This document shows positions 27,901 to 38,506 of a stretch of DNA of 64,000 nt, piece by piece. The number at the start of each line of letters is the position of its first letter. Position 1 is the first letter of the stretch. Position numbers and translations under genes: made by a program. The notes under the pieces were generated by a model. It saw only the letters and a list, made by a program, of their open reading frames with translations, ran no database searches and was not told where the DNA came from. Source of the stretch: Antedon mediterranea (taxonomy: Eukaryota > Echinodermata > Crinoidea > Comatulida > Antedonidae); the NCBI RefSeq assembly GCF_964355755.1, contig NC_092672.1:6138001-6202000 (forward strand), given 5' to 3'.

Positions 27901-30900
27901 AATTAATAATTTTACTCGCAGTTTTAAAATTTGTATTGTATATTCTTTATTTTTTTTTTTTATGAATTTATGTGTATATATTTTTATATTAGATGGTTGT
28001 GCAATTTTGCTCGTTTTTGATATATATCTTTGTAAATTTGTAATTGTATATTCTTTATTTTTTTTTTAATGCATTTTGTATATATATATATATATATATA
28101 TTTATATTGGATGTTTGTGTAAATCTTGCTCGTTTTTGATATATTTTTTATGTTTATGTTACTGGACGCAATTCAGTTTTGTACTGCCATGTCTTTGTTT
28201 TTAATAAACCAGAATAAATAAATAAATAAAAAGTAATATACCGTGCAATAGATAGAAAAATATGTTCTAATTTAACTCATTTGAATATCATATCAAGTAT
28301 TTTCTCAAATTGAAGATTGTAATTTGATATTAATGCAAAAGATGCCAGCTTAGAAATTATATCAAAAAGGAGTAGCCTGAAGTAGATAATAGATCAATTA
28401 CACATGATTTCCTTAAAATATGGTATGACTAAATTTGTACACTGATTTGATAACTAACTAATGGAATGATATTTACTACAGTAGGCCCCATTAGGCAACC
28501 TTAACAGTATATAGGTTTGGTGATCTCCAGTGGCCTGTGACAAAACAAATTGGAATAATTGGGAAAGCTATCACAACATAGATTTGCTTTTCAGACTTTC
28601 TACTCGTTTTTCTGGTGGAACTAGCCTTAATTAAAGCTCTCTGGGCTGATTTAAGTTTCTCGAACTTAAGTGCATTCTACTTTTTTTAATTCATTTTTGA
28701 TATTACATAATGATGTATCTTATGAAAATAAAATTGAAATGAAGAATTGCTTTATACTTATATATTGTGCATTATTATATCTTTAATTGCAGTTTTACGT
28801 AAGATCCATTATTTAATAAATGTTTTAAAAAATTTAACAATAATTTTTTAATTTTATATAAACTACTTCTATAACAAGTATATAAACATATGTTACACAG
28901 CAATTAAATTTTCAAATAAGCATGTTAGACATTAACAAACTAAGGAAATAACAAGAATTATATAGGAGATAATCCAATAACATGAAAATACAGTCTTATT
29001 AGTAATTTAATATAGGAAATTAATTGAGATTAACACAATGTTATTTTATTACATCATGCAGTATACATTTCAACACAAACAACTTGTTTAACATTCTCAG
29101 AGATTTGTACGGCGAACGCCGTGCTATGAATGATTTGACGACTGTACTACAAAGAGCATATAGTGATTTCAATGATTTCTAATTTATTGAAAACTTTATT
29201 GCAATTTTATTTTATGAATGAAAATGTTCAGACAAACAGAATTTGGCACATAAAACAGCCTTAACTCTGCCAATTTCATATTATTGACAGCCACGACTCA
29301 ACACAAATATTGGGAAATTATTACTCTGCATACTGAAAATGCAATCCAGTGAAAAGAAAGAATAAGTAATACTGAAGTCATATGGTTAGTGAGTCTTAAA
29401 TAAACAGGAACTGAAATGCATGCCTACTTTCATGCAGTACTGTAGTATATATTTACATTGATTATACAATATGCGGTTTTTAATGTTGAATCATACATAC
29501 AGTAACTGTATAGACTTTCACACTACATACTTATTATATATTTACTGTATAATAAATATCGAAAACAATGTATTATCTTCCTATTTTTCATGCGGTAAAA
29601 GTCAGGGGCGGATCCAAAGGGGGTGGGGTGGTAAATTCAGCCCGGGCCCCTACCCCTAAATTTTGCAAATTGTAGTGCAAAAGATAGGACATCAAATTGA
29701 GCCCAGTCCTTGATTTCACCATTTTTAGCCCTGCCCTCCCCCACCCCCCCTATTTCAATATCCTGGATCCGCCACTGCGATCAATACGCAATATATAGAG
29801 GATGTCTCTGGTTTTGTACAGTGATGATAACGACAGCAAACGGTTTCAAGGCATAGATACGTTTATCAATGCCTACCTTTAATGCGAGTGGCATGCAATA
29901 AACCTGGCCAGAATAAAGAGCAGTAATAAACATTATTAAGAAAAAATAACAGTACAGTATAGTGATATAATAAGAATAACTAACAATAACATTTAGGAAA
30001 TTATGAATATGCATTGGTTGTGAAAGATAAGACTAAAAGTAAGAATTTAAATACAAATTGTTATTGTTTACAATATAGTGGGGAGGGGGGGGGGGGGTTG
30101 ATGGGATCATTGGGGATCGATGATCGTTGGTGCCTTTCTAATATGTTGTTAAAAATATACTGTAGATACAAGGGACTAAAAAAAAAGACATTAATTGATT
30201 GCTGGCCGATTCTACATTGCTGAGTTTGGCCCACCTGAAATCAAATCTGTACATGACCTTGTTAAATGCTTTATTACACCATCAATTTTTTCAAACGATT
30301 CATTTTAATTAACAGAACCCAGAATATTGGAATATTAGAAGACAATTCCTTATGGAATCAATTCCTTATGGAATCAATTCCTGCTGTTAAGTCAAGTTTT
30401 AATGCAGGTAAACAGATTTGTAATAGACATACGTACATCCTTATAAGGAAAGACTCCGCAACTCAGTGGTTTAATGACATGAGTTCAATAGGTCAAAGGT
30501 CATATCATTACTTGCTAAACCGCCAATATGGGTAGGACATAAAATGCTGACTGTACAGTAATTTATACAGTCATGTCATACAAAACTAGTATAAAAAGGC
30601 TTGAAACTGAAAGAGCTATAGTAGCATCATGATATAGATCTACATATTAACAGACAAATGTATAGCAATTAATATCAATAAATGAATACAAAAAAAATGC
30701 TTATATCTGAAAATGGAATAATATGCTATAGTGTAACATAGACCTACTGTATAATCTTACAAAAAACCTTCATCAATCCTATGGTAAAACTTCAGTACTA
30801 CCAACAACTTGGTTGGAAGAAAAATCAATAAAACAATATTTTATTGTCAACATAATTTTTCAAGGGCAATTACTAAATCCTGTTGTATCTAGCCAAAAAA

Positions 30901-33900
30901 AGGCCACCAGTAAAAACTATGGTTTTGTGCCTATAATTCGTTATCAACTCTGCTAGTTAGAAGGTCAAAGGTCAAATTTTGTGTAAGCTCTTAATGTATC
31001 CATAAGCATTCATAATGATAATCGTTCATCTATCGTATATCACAATATTACATAATGATTGCCATACAGAAAACATGATAAATATCACCTGAAAATAAAT
31101 GGGTTACTCTAAACTCATTTTTAATAGCAACCAAAATATCAGTGATGTCATGATCATATTCCATTAAAAAAAATCAAATAAAAAAAAGGAATGTTCTTTC
31201 TTTCACATTAAACCCATATTCCATAATCTGTGCGTTCTGTTTTTTTTAAAACACTAGATCATACTGTATCATGCCTTTGCGCATACCTACAGATAGTACT
31301 ATAGTGGAAAGGCTTAATCAACCAATTATTCAATAAATATTGATTATAAAATATCATGACTAAATAAACTGTTTAAAAATAAATTGATCACGGAAACAGA
31401 AAAATGATTTGATTAAAATCAGAAATTCACAAGTGAAATCTATATTTATCAAAGAGGTAATGATATTCACTTAAATATCTAAGCAGTTCAGAACATTTAA
31501 CAATTATTAAATAACAATAACAGGTGAAGTCACAAAACAATAAATTTTCACGTCACAGAAATCAACAAACTTCAAACACCACACATGCTCTTCGAAAGAT
31601 TCCTAAAGAAATTAAAAATATCATCAGAGAGAAGAATTTGAGGTTGATTTACGATAATGAATAAGCATTGCTTATAATAGCAGATAAGACAAATGTTAAT
31701 TATCTATAGCGATGACAGTGAGAGCATCATACAATGTAACAAGATTTACCTCGTGGGGCTCGCTGTTCTTCTGGATGATGTCCTATGAAGCGGTCAAAGA
31801 GAGAAGATTATATCGGTTAAATACTTATTTTCAATTATAATATTATAATTTAAATAGCAATTATGAAGATAAATTTATTTCATTTTTATATAATTAGATG
31901 CTACAATTAAAATAACATAATCTCAAAGACAACAAAAATATGAAAACAAGTAAGTAACAAAAAATACAGTTTAAAATTCAACTTTTTCAATGAAACTTGT
32001 TTGCTATGTTTAACTTAAGACTAACAACAAAAACAGCAGTACAGAATATTTTTAGTTTGAATTTACAAAAAAATATATATTTGGTATGGAACGGCAAAGA
32101 CGACAAATCTGCATGATTCAAAAAAGTTGCACAGACTTGGACTCAAATTTTATCTATGAATGAATGAACTATGTAGATTAAGAATGCTGCTCAGTTATCT
32201 TTAGTAAATTATACAGGCTCCATATGGCCAGACCCATGAGAGAATTATCTAGAATCAAAGAAAGGCGTACTTATATTAAACCTTATGTTGAGCATCTGTT
32301 GTGGATCTGTGGTATGTTGGTTGGTGCAGCAGGTAGTTTTCTGGCCTTATTGATCAAGAAGATGGAATACCACGATGTCTTCTCTGGTCATGTCATATGT
32401 GTACTTCACCCATAAATCGAAACCAAAAGCAAATGAAATGGTGTAATGGTCAAGGTGCCCATACTGTTGTATATTGGAGGTCTGGCAGGCCATATGCAAA
32501 GGAACATTTGTTTGGCAGTGACAATATAGTCAGTGAGATATGCCGGCTCTTTTCAATTTGATTTCATGTGGGACTGTACCCCCAATGTTTAATCTAGCTC
32601 ATTTTTTAGAAATGCAGACATTTTTTAATCAAGCAGAAATAGATTGGCAGACATCCATATCTGAATGTGTTACGTTTCATATCATATCAACTGTTCCTAT
32701 ATTGGTGCCATGTTTGTTTTAACACCAAAATGGGCTGCCGGTTTATGTACGGTACAAACACCCTACACTGCAAAAATTAAATTTTTACTAACTGTAGGGC
32801 CTATAGCAGTTTGTTTTTCAACTTACAATATATTTTTGGTAAACGTTTACACTAATCTATTCAATATGAAAGCTTTTTTTTTTCTTTAAAATTCATACCA
32901 TTTATAAAAACGTTTAAATATCACAGGCATGTTAATGGTTGTCATAGTTTGTATTCAAAACACATTTACATTTCAGACATGTATGTATTACTTTCATCTC
33001 ATTTATTTAATGTTGCTGTTACAAAAATATGAAACATGATTTTCAAAAATATGCATTCTAGCTACCTACTTTATAAATGTCTGAATCTACAATATTAATA
33101 AGTTTGCTGTACACCATGTATAATATTTCTGAAAAGAACTGTTGAGCTCTAAACTAACTAAAAGTCCAGACAAATTTGTTATTCTTGGTGTGTTAAAATA
33201 GGGACCAAATTGCATGTTGAATATGATCAGATTCACCTGTGGCATTGTGATGATCTTTGATAGCGTCAACTGTGATTCCAGTCGTGGCGTAGTTTTTATA
33301 GACTTAAATGGAAAGTACTGTATGTGTTCATGATAGGTTTCATCATATTTTTGGTGCGCTTCATGGTCTACACATTGGTGACCCTTTGTTTTCACAAGCC
33401 ACGTCATTTCTATTGAGTCTAATAGTCATTCTGTACATGGTCATATGTTTGTGAGTGTACAACTCGAGTGTACAACTCGACAGTTGTGATGTGCCATGAA
33501 AACGGAAGATCACAAAATATAATTGGGTGTAAACAGCTAGGATAGGAGTAGAACCTCCTAAATAGTTGATTTCAATGACCTTTGACCTGAACAATTACAT
33601 CAATTCATGCTAGAATTTATATTTTTAAAAACACACGAGAACTTTGGGTTTTATTCTGATACAAAAACTAAACCTTGCATAACCAAGACTTGAACTCTAA
33701 TTTAATCACGATGAGCACCACACTACAGTGCCATTTAATGAAAGAAACAATGGATATGATAGAATGATAGGAGTAGAACCTCCTGACTAGTTGATCTGAA
33801 TGACCCTTGACCTGAACAATTACATCAATTCATGCTAGAATTGTGGGTTTAATTCAGATACAAAAACTAAACATTACATACAGGTAACCAGGACTTGAAC

Positions 33901-36900
33901 TCTAAATTGAATCCAAGAAGCACGATGTTCACCACACTACAGTGCCGGTAACCATGCCCAACAAGGTAACACTGTGATTAATTAAATAGACAAAACCGAT
34001 TCAAATGGAAAATTACTTCCATCATGCCGCGGCATAATAATAAGGTGGCATGCTTAAACCAAAAGTGCTCAGTGAAATATACTACATCTATCTAGCTATG
34101 TGCGGACAGGGTTATCGGTTTATAGTACCGTAGTATAGTATTAGTAAAGTGGCCAATGGAAGGTTTTTTTTAGTTCAACCGAGAAAACGTTTCACTCAGT
34201 GTTTTATGGGAGTTCAGGTCCTGCAATGCGCCGACAAATGGATGGGGAACATCAAATTACCCAGGCAATTTTTTTAACGCCTTCGATTTGTGTATTAACT
34301 ATATTTATCAATAAATCTTAGTACTATTTCTTTTCTATAATAAACCTGTACTTTTCTATTAGTAATTTGTGAAATCAAGAATGAAACATACATTAAAAAA
34401 TATAATTCATTTCCTAGTTTTCACTAAATTATGCTATGAATTGTAGTTTACATCTAAACAAATAAAAATATATCATCATGAGTAATGGAAGAAGGTTCTT
34501 TGACAATGACAAGACAACTTTTTTTTATTTTAAAAGTACATAGAACCTCTTCGGCACTCAAACTGTCCCCTTAATGGGGGGTTGCCTGAATAGGGGTTGG
34601 CTGTAGTGTTAAAACACATTATCAAATTATCATTAACAAATTATCCTTTATTTCATAGGAAAATTTCTCCATAATAGGGATGTCTCAAAGGCTTCTACTC
34701 CTGTACACAATATCTCCAAATTAGTCCTGCGAGTTTTACCATACTGTACAATACATACCAAATGTTTATATCTTCATTTTCACACCTTAATGCATTGAAT
34801 ATTATTACAATCAACTTTAACTTTAAACTATACATTATTCCAGGTCTTTTCAACAATAGGAAGTCGAGTTCGTTTATAGTTCCTGGTATTATCATATCAA
34901 CCTGAGATTAAAAAACATTTGACCACTAAATCACTACTCCCACTCAATTGTTCGCTGTACACAAATCTGTACTGTACAACTATTGTTAGTATTACTATTC
35001 TAAAACATAATGATTACAAATAAAGATATCAATTTAAATAGAACATATATAAATTGTAAGTACAGTAATACAAATACGATTAATATTCCTGCATTTTATG
35101 TTCTTGAACAGATAGTGTGCCTCAATTCACCAGTAGTAATGACAATAATAACTATAGTAACAACAATTTTAAATGTATTTGTTTTTTATGATGTAGTATG
35201 TTTAAGCGGATATTAGCCCTTGATTGATGGCATTTGCAGCAATAAAGAAATTGAATTGAATTGTGAAAGATACTAAAGTTCTGTAGAATCACCTAAACTT
35301 AAAATATTGTACACAACAAAAACAGCACCATAACAATATAACAACCAATATGGTAATAGTTTAATATTTATATTTTAAAGTTAATAAAATTGGTGACTCA
35401 TTTTATGCTGGCATTGACCTAATGTAGAGCTACAATAGTTTTGACTAGCTTTATTGTCAAGTAGTCATCATTTTTTATTTATTACATTTAGAAAATATAT
35501 TTAGATATTTCATAAGTGCAGTTAATTTAAGCAGCTGGACATGTCATAATCTACACAGTAACAAAATTAGACAACGTAAATATCATACTGTACGAAGGTT
35601 AGGCACTTGTTGTTATGAAGAAAAACAATTCAATTCTTTATTAATACATCAAAACAAATTTGATAAAATTAACATCAAGAAGGTAAGCTGCAACAAAACA
35701 AACAACATCAGAACTTTCAAAAACAAATAATTATGTTTCCTAAAAAAGGCGGAGTCAACATGATAATAGGTAAAAATAATATCAAACAAGCCTCCCCAGT
35801 TCTTGATAAGGAGGGAAGCTAAGAATCTGACTAAGATTGACTATAAGCCAGTACACTACAGTATAACTAATAAATAGTGGTTCTGTACACTTTTATACTC
35901 CTGTGTGAAGCACATTTAACGCAAGCAGCAGTGTGGAAGAGACGCAGTTATGACTCAAAAGATCATTGAAAATAAAAATATTAAAACTGGCCTAGAGTAT
36001 GTAAACAGTTCAATCATTAAATATGAAAACAAAGATAATTAAAGTTTTCAACTTTTCAGCATAACACAACATTGTTATAACGATAGCATTAGCAATCAAT
36101 TGACTTCTACAATAATAATAATAGTTCATTCTTATTAATGTAGCGCTTACTGTATAAGCAAGCTCTCAATGCACTGCACACTATTACCCCAGTCATCATT
36201 TTTTATGGATCGAACACGTACAGAAACTCCTATAATGGTGCAGCTAGTATTAATCAGTGCAAAGTTGTCTTTCCACTTGCTAAAAAAATCTGATACAGTT
36301 ACTGTAAAATGTGTTAATAAAAAAACAATAGTTTTACTAAATATAATTCATTTACCTCTACCACCATGCCTTTCTCTATGGAATGAAATTAGCGATTTTT
36401 GCCTAATCAGCATGTTGGTTGTTGTTTGTAGGCCGGCCTATCGTCTTCTATCATATTGACACTTGTTGGCCTTTTGCTTACTTCCTGCCTGTAATACTAC
36501 TACGGCCTCAAACAAGCAGGTGTGTCATATCTTTCAACCAATCAGAAACGAGGATGATTGAATGATATAGTCATGTTAAACAGAACAATAGGAGTATGTT
36601 TTTTAACGATTTGAAATTCATAATTTTATGACAAATATTATTTAAAACAATAGAAATGGTACTGGTAGTAGCAATTTTTCATATCTTTCGATCAATCACG
36701 ATTGAATGATAGTCATGTTTCAGAACAATAGCAGTATGTTTTTTAATGATTTGAAATTCATGAGTTTATTAAAAACAATAGAAATGCTACTTGTAGCAGT
36801 TTTATGGCTAGTGGAAATAGCTGTTTTTTAAAAGTTGAAAGTAGATCATTTGAGATAGTATTTTTAATGCTCAATCATAGCATGACTCCATGATCAAAGC

Positions 36901-38445
36901 AAAGAAGTTGTTTCAAGAGAGTATACTGTATAGCTCAAATCAATGAATGTTTAAACAAATAAAATCCTCAGATTCAACTTTAGTAGGTCTCTGTTTAGAT
37001 AAAAAACAATTAAATTGTATTGGTTATGGTTTTGGTAAAGCCGTACTTCTTTACTGTATAATTTTTCTTAATGAAGATACAACAGAGGTAGAATGTGACA
37101 GTCAGAGACCATGTCTTCACTAAGGATACCAATTAAATGTTTAAAAGAACAGTAAAAGAATGATCTGTATTAGCCTGGAGTGGTTTCCAATCTCGATTAC
37201 AAAGTGGTATCGTTTGATGATTCATCCAGAGGTAAAACAAACGTGAACCAGATACTAATAAGCGATGTTTGCTACAGACCGTTTGCACGAGGATTGCCGC
37301 GCATGACTGCCTCTGGGGAAAATCAGTATTTGGCTATTTAACTAGCCTTTTTAGGTTAAAAATAACAAATAAGAGAAAACAAGAATATTTTACAGTAACT
37401 TTGATAAATACTGTTTTCATAATAATTCAAAGTTGACAGAAGTACCTGTAACTTGTAAGTCAACAATAGCAAATGGTATTCTTCACGAATAAGAGAATTT
37501 CACTCTTCTCTATTTATGACTAATGAAATAAATGTTTGTTGAATATGAATTTGACTACATAACATTGTTTACTCCTTTACCCCATAAATAATAAGTGAAT
37601 AAACTATAGAAAAAACTTAAGAATCTGTCGCATTCCATGTAAAATGATGATATACCCAGAAGCTAGTTCCAACAGCCACCAAATACACTACAAGGGTTAC
37701 CAAGCAAACACATTCCAAATGTTGACAAGTGCTCTAAAATCAACTGTCATAGTGTCATATTTTTTTAATGCGTACAATAAATTGTTGTACAGTGTAGTTG
37801 ACAACTGGCTTTTGATCTATAAAATATGTCTTGTCGGAATAAAAACACTTACTGCATTTCACAGGTTATAGAAAGGAAAAAAAAACACAAATTGTGACAT
37901 TTAGTTTTGAGCATTAGTAGACATCAAGTGACATTGACATTTACAACAATTATTTTGAACCATTCTTTATACAACGCTATTGTATTCTTTATTTCAAACA
38001 AAGGACGTCATAATTAAAACAATTTTCTTCATGTACAAAAAGTAAATAAATACTGTACTGAAAGTTAATGTAGAATATGAAGAGAACAGAGCATGCCCAA
38101 ACTTCAGACAACATTTTTGATCATAATAATCTTTTCTAATTTAATAATAGGGCCTGTCTAAATTAAACATCACATGTCTTTGACAACAAATCTTTTTAAA
38201 ATTAGTAAAGAACATTTTCATAAAAAGATCACTGTATAATGAATTATTTTTTACATTTATTTTGAAATATTATCAAAACAGGACTAGTAGTACGGTATTG
38301 GTCATATGGTACTACTATGAATATTTGAAATAAAATACTTACCATCTACTCTGATTTGCGATACTGGCTTTCCTAATCCTGTTGTTTTCGGTTTCGCTAT
38401 ACGCGATGGCGGCTTCAAACCAGACGATCTACCGGTCGTAGCCAT
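205..38445 (-). CDS. CLIP1: CLIP1/CLIP-170-like microtubule plus-end-tracking protein (3' part beyond window)
   Basis: CAP-Gly linker protein that binds growing microtubule plus ends and EB/tubulin EEY tails. The coding exons I joined (minus strand, 5' to 3') are 38445-38343, 31782-31750, 24785-24292, 23803-23661, 23218-22975, 22538-22434, 18256-18215, 16850-16747, 15993-15933, 15528-15427, 15027-14770, 14310-14253, 13768-13685, 13494-13427, 13120-13032, 12312-12147, 4610-4395, 3957-3754, 3404-3181, 2589-2422, 2181-2011, 1346-1179, 806-639, 325-205. All junctions have AG/GT and keep phase, giving 1,198 codons without a stop. Order: N-terminal SGLKPPSRI motif (the same place as SGLKAPTKI in vertebrate CLIP1), CAP-Gly 1 (about 87-152), CAP-Gly 2 (about 211-277), Ser-rich stretch (297-320), then coiled coil to the window edge. 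Vertebrate CLIP1 has about 1,400 residues, so the end of the rod and any zinc-knuckle tail lie left of base 1. The donor of the last exon is uncertain. Confidence 0.92.
406..564. mobile_element. Tourist-like MITE copy
   Basis: Ends AAGCTATGTCTACACTATCAA and TTTGATAGTGTAGACAGAG with GTGATGTGCCC / GGGCACATCAC inner arms. It has two units of the internal AAATATGGTAGTGATATG motif. Located in the last modelled CLIP intron. Confidence 0.8.
1500..1683 (-). repeat. tRNA-derived SINE fragment
   Basis: On the minus strand the head reads TAGGCCGAGTGGTTACAG (A-box like, Ser/Leu tRNA type) and then GGGTTCAATTCCCGACCAC (B-box like). Spacing and lack of a complete cloverleaf argue for a SINE rather than a tRNA gene. 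It abuts the next MITE. Confidence 0.6.
1684..2004. mobile_element. Tourist-like MITE with an expanded 21-bp internal minisatellite
   Basis: Left end GTCAACACTATCAAACTAG; right end CACATACAGTTTGATAATGC. The internal unit, starting GTAGTGATATACC and ending AAATATG, is present in ten essentially identical tandem copies (about 1717-1938). Other family members hold one or two units. Since 21 is divisible by three the array is open in several frames, but nothing suggests translation. It ends about 6 nt from the donor of the CLIP exon 2181-2011. Confidence 0.85.
2697..3064 (+). repeat. Polypurine (GGA/GAGA) tract
   Basis: About 370 bases almost purely A and G on the plus strand (units such as GGAAGGAGGGAGAGA), within a CLIP intron. 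Open frames through it are artefacts of the repeat. Confidence 0.95.
3181..4610 (-). CDS. CLIP1: CLIP rod, three exons (middle coiled coil)
   Basis: Exons 4610-4395 (72 codons), 3957-3754 (68 codons) and 3404-3181 (74 codons plus 2 nt). Each is bounded by CAG/TAG acceptors and GTAAAT, GTAGAG or GTGAGA donors. The sequence is pure heptad coiled coil (for example [20 protein letters not shown]). A 41-bp direct repeat and short SINE-like debris occupy the introns. Confidence 0.87.
3534..3616. repeat. Short direct repeat, about 41-bp unit
   Basis: ATAGAGTTATTACATCACA and related units are repeated with an alternating ACTAG variant, two full rounds, in a CLIP intron. Confidence 0.7.
5579..5685. 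repeat. Tandem repeat, about 22-bp unit (AACAAATCAATATCAATCAAT)
   Basis: About four to five copies of a CAATATCAATCAATA unit, with an AACAAAT/AGCAAAT spacer. Confidence 0.75.
5876..6016. mobile_element. Small foldback element
   Basis: Terminal inverted repeats TCAAGCTCGTAACCA and TGGTTACGAGCTTGA lie about 140 bp apart, with inner GGGGCAACTTTA / TAAGCCACTTTGG arms. No coding content. Confidence 0.6.
6490..6990. repeat. (GAT)n / (TGA)n microsatellite array
   Basis: About 500 bp of GATGAT with interruptions (GAGCTGATGATG, GTCAGATGATG, ATTATAAGCC). Higher-order units suggest secondary amplification. Confidence 0.95.
7364..7474. mobile_element. Tourist-like MITE, left end degraded
   Basis: GACAAAAAAAGTGTGAGGTGCC through GTTTGATAGTGTATAAAGGACTAA; it retains the GGTGCCCAAATATGGTAGTG core. 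Confidence 0.7.
8158..8446. mobile_element. TACAGTAGAACC element with internal 16-17-bp tandem repeats
   Basis: Ends TACAGTAGAACC and GGTTCCACTGTA are imperfect inverted repeats. Between them, about 15 units of CCTATTAAGGGGACAC with GGAACATC variants. Degraded relatives occur at about 15.74, 23.3, 27.3, 34.56, 48.3 and 55.25 kb. Confidence 0.75.
11770..11982. mobile_element. hAT-like foldback element
   Basis: CAGGGCTCGATTTAATTTAC at the left and its near reverse complement GTACTAAATCGAGCCCTG at the right. Inner arms TAGCCCAACTG / CAGTTGGGCTAGTAG. CAGGG termini are typical of hAT. No clear 8-bp duplication is seen. Confidence 0.65.
12147..18256 (-). CDS. CLIP1: CLIP rod, ten exons (proximal coiled coil)
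   Basis: Exons 18256-18215, 16850-16747, 15993-15933, 15528-15427, 15027-14770, 14310-14253, 13768-13685, 13494-13427, 13120-13032 and 12312-12147. The block joining [34 protein letters not shown] and [14 protein letters not shown] aligns with the vertebrate CLIP1 rod segment LRTMVEAADREKVELLNQL...KVEDLQFRVEEESI, which fixes the family. The rest is Glu/Lys/Gln-rich heptad sequence with few helix breakers. The introns between are short (about 0.2-1.5 kb) and carry SINE and MITE insertions. Confidence 0.88.
12735..12965. repeat. SINE-like interspersed repeat
   Basis: GGGTTCTTTTAAGTGCACACA ... TATGTACACAGGATCTC ... TAAGTACCTATCC parallels the block at 47,160-47,250, showing a dispersed family. 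Orientation not determined. Confidence 0.5.
15111..15205. mobile_element. Tourist-like MITE, truncated
   Basis: GTCTGTCTATACTATCAAACTT, then TGTGATGTGCCCATATATGG and ATGATGTCATATTACTACC; the right arm is lost. Confidence 0.65.
15252..15401. mobile_element. Tourist-like MITE, near intact
   Basis: AGCTCTGTCTACACTATCAA to TTTGATAGTGTAGACAGAGCT, flanked by TTA on both sides, consistent with a 3-bp TWA target duplication. It ends about 26 nt from the donor of the CLIP exon 15528-15427. Confidence 0.85.
16330..16640. repeat. SINE-like repeat
   Basis: Contains GGGTTCGAGGC (B-box like), CTTAGGCAAGATGCTTTA and TCGGATGGAATGTAAAGCTG, motifs typical of tRNA-derived SINE bodies. Lies in a CLIP intron next to exon 16850-16747. 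Confidence 0.55.
19447..19850. repeat. Tandem array, about 33-36-bp unit
   Basis: About 12 copies of a unit with AATCATTGAAGCATGCTGCTT followed by GGACTTCCCCC or GGATTTCCCC. Copies diverge in the C-run length, which shifts frame between units. Not coding. Confidence 0.92.
21427..21945. repeat. Tandem array, 133-bp unit
   Basis: Units begin GATAGGAATTGGTG at 21427, 21560, 21693 and 21826, a constant 133-bp period and about 3.8 copies. Copies are nearly identical, implying recent amplification. Confidence 0.93.
22434..22538 (-). CDS. CLIP1: CLIP acidic linker exon before the rod
   Basis: The 105-nt, phase 0-0 exon opens [20 protein letters not shown] and ends PDNQ, with AG and GTATGA flanks. 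It is a disordered acidic/Pro/Ser linker without recognisable family similarity. It is accepted because phase fits both neighbours and the reading frame is open across a well-bounded, GC-richer block. Confidence 0.75.
22975..23803 (-). CDS. CLIP1: CLIP exons carrying CAP-Gly domain 2 and Ser-rich linker
   Basis: Two exons, 23803-23661 (143 nt) and 23218-22975 (244 nt), split CAP-Gly 2 inside the conserved RYFQC strand (AG|G codon for Arg). The domain reads [19 protein letters not shown] ... [15 protein letters not shown] ... [20 protein letters not shown]. The grip loop is GKNNG rather than the GKNDG of CAP-Gly 1 and of human CLIP1. A basic, Ser-rich run ([20 protein letters not shown]) follows, as in vertebrate CLIP1. 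Confidence 0.92.
24292..24785 (-). CDS. CLIP1: CLIP exon carrying CAP-Gly domain 1
   Basis: The 494-nt exon encodes residues about 46-210. CAP-Gly 1 begins at [20 protein letters not shown] and includes the signature [15 protein letters not shown] and [13 protein letters not shown]. The GKNDG loop that grips C-terminal EEY/F tails is intact. A Ser/Thr/Pro-rich tail ([14 protein letters not shown]) follows, resembling the serine-rich linker between the CAP-Gly domains of other CLIPs, where phosphorylation regulates microtubule binding in known members. Confidence 0.93.
24950..25022. repeat. Non-LTR-retrotransposon-like 3' tail
   Basis: GATGAAATAAATGTTG followed by TTGAA repeats (TTGAATTGAATTGAA). 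The same kind of tail occurs at about 35,210-35,262 (AATAAAGAAATTGAATTGAAT). Suggests CR1/L2-type 3' ends; no coding part is visible. Confidence 0.45.
26331..26705. mobile_element. Foldback element with about 75-bp inverted arms
   Basis: The left arm contains TGGCGCTGCGTGATTGCTAG and CGACCAAAAATGC; the right arm contains the reverse complements GCATTTTTTGGTTGG and CTAGCAATCATGCAGCGCC. AT-rich centre without coding sequence. Confidence 0.7.
29605..29777. mobile_element. hAT-like MITE (CAGGGGCGGATCC ends)
   Basis: CAGGGGCGGATCCAAAGGGGG at the left, CCTGGATCCGCCACTG at the right. This end sequence is common in animal hAT MITEs. A truncated relative (CAGTGGCGGGTCCAGG) lies at 61,066 in a TRAF intron. 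Confidence 0.65.
31750..31782 (-). CDS. CLIP1: CLIP 33-nt microexon
   Basis: Eleven codons ([11 protein letters not shown]) lie between an AG acceptor (31783-31784) and a GTAAAT donor. Phase 1 on both sides fits the exons before and after, so it can be included or skipped without changing frame. It sits between two introns of about 6.6 and 7 kb. It falls in the unconserved linker before CAP-Gly 1, so homology cannot confirm it; only splice sites and phase support it. Confidence 0.6.
31783..38342 (-). other. CLIP intron (6.6 kb), no exon seen
   Basis: AT-rich. Holds a diverged direct duplication (33.54 and 33.77 kb), a short duplication near 36.6 and 36.7 kb, and SINE-like debris near 36.1 kb. 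A 63-codon open frame at 32,224-32,415 has no recognisable family. Confidence 0.55.
33537..33925. repeat. Direct duplication, two diverged copies
   Basis: Copy 1 about 33,537-33,700 and copy 2 about 33,766-33,925. Both have GATAGGAGTAGAACCTCCT, TTGACCTGAACAATTACATC and CAAAAACTAAAC...CTTGAACTCTAA, with substitutions between them. Confidence 0.8.
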
Positions 38446-38506
38446 AATGATATTGATATTTTTCCTTCAGATCATAAAGACTTTTTCGAAAGATGCATTT
38501 TTTAAT
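38343..38506 (-). CDS. CLIP1: CLIP first coding exon with start codon and short 5' UTR
   Basis: The ATG lies at 38445-38443 and opens [20 protein letters not shown], a basic Ser/Pro-rich segment typical of the CLIP N-terminus. The donor is G|GTAAGT at 38342. Upstream the exon runs to an acceptor (caatag) at 38507-38508, leaving about 61 nt of 5' UTR, so transcription starts in a separate upstream noncoding exon. This ATG is chosen because the following protein matches the CLIP family from its first residues. Confidence 0.85.

Larger units (their letters stand above)
24786..31749 (-). other. CLIP intron (7 kb), no exon seen
   Basis: AT-rich. Contains retrotransposon-like tails at about 24.96 and 28.2 kb, an inverted-repeat element at 26.3-26.7 kb, a hAT-like element at 29.6 kb and a poly-G run near 30.08 kb. 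No supported coding sequence. Confidence 0.6.

Noticed and set aside
32224-32760. Possible gene with hydrophobic segments in a CLIP intron
   Set aside because: Several short plus-strand frames with stops, no recognised family and no convincing splice structure.
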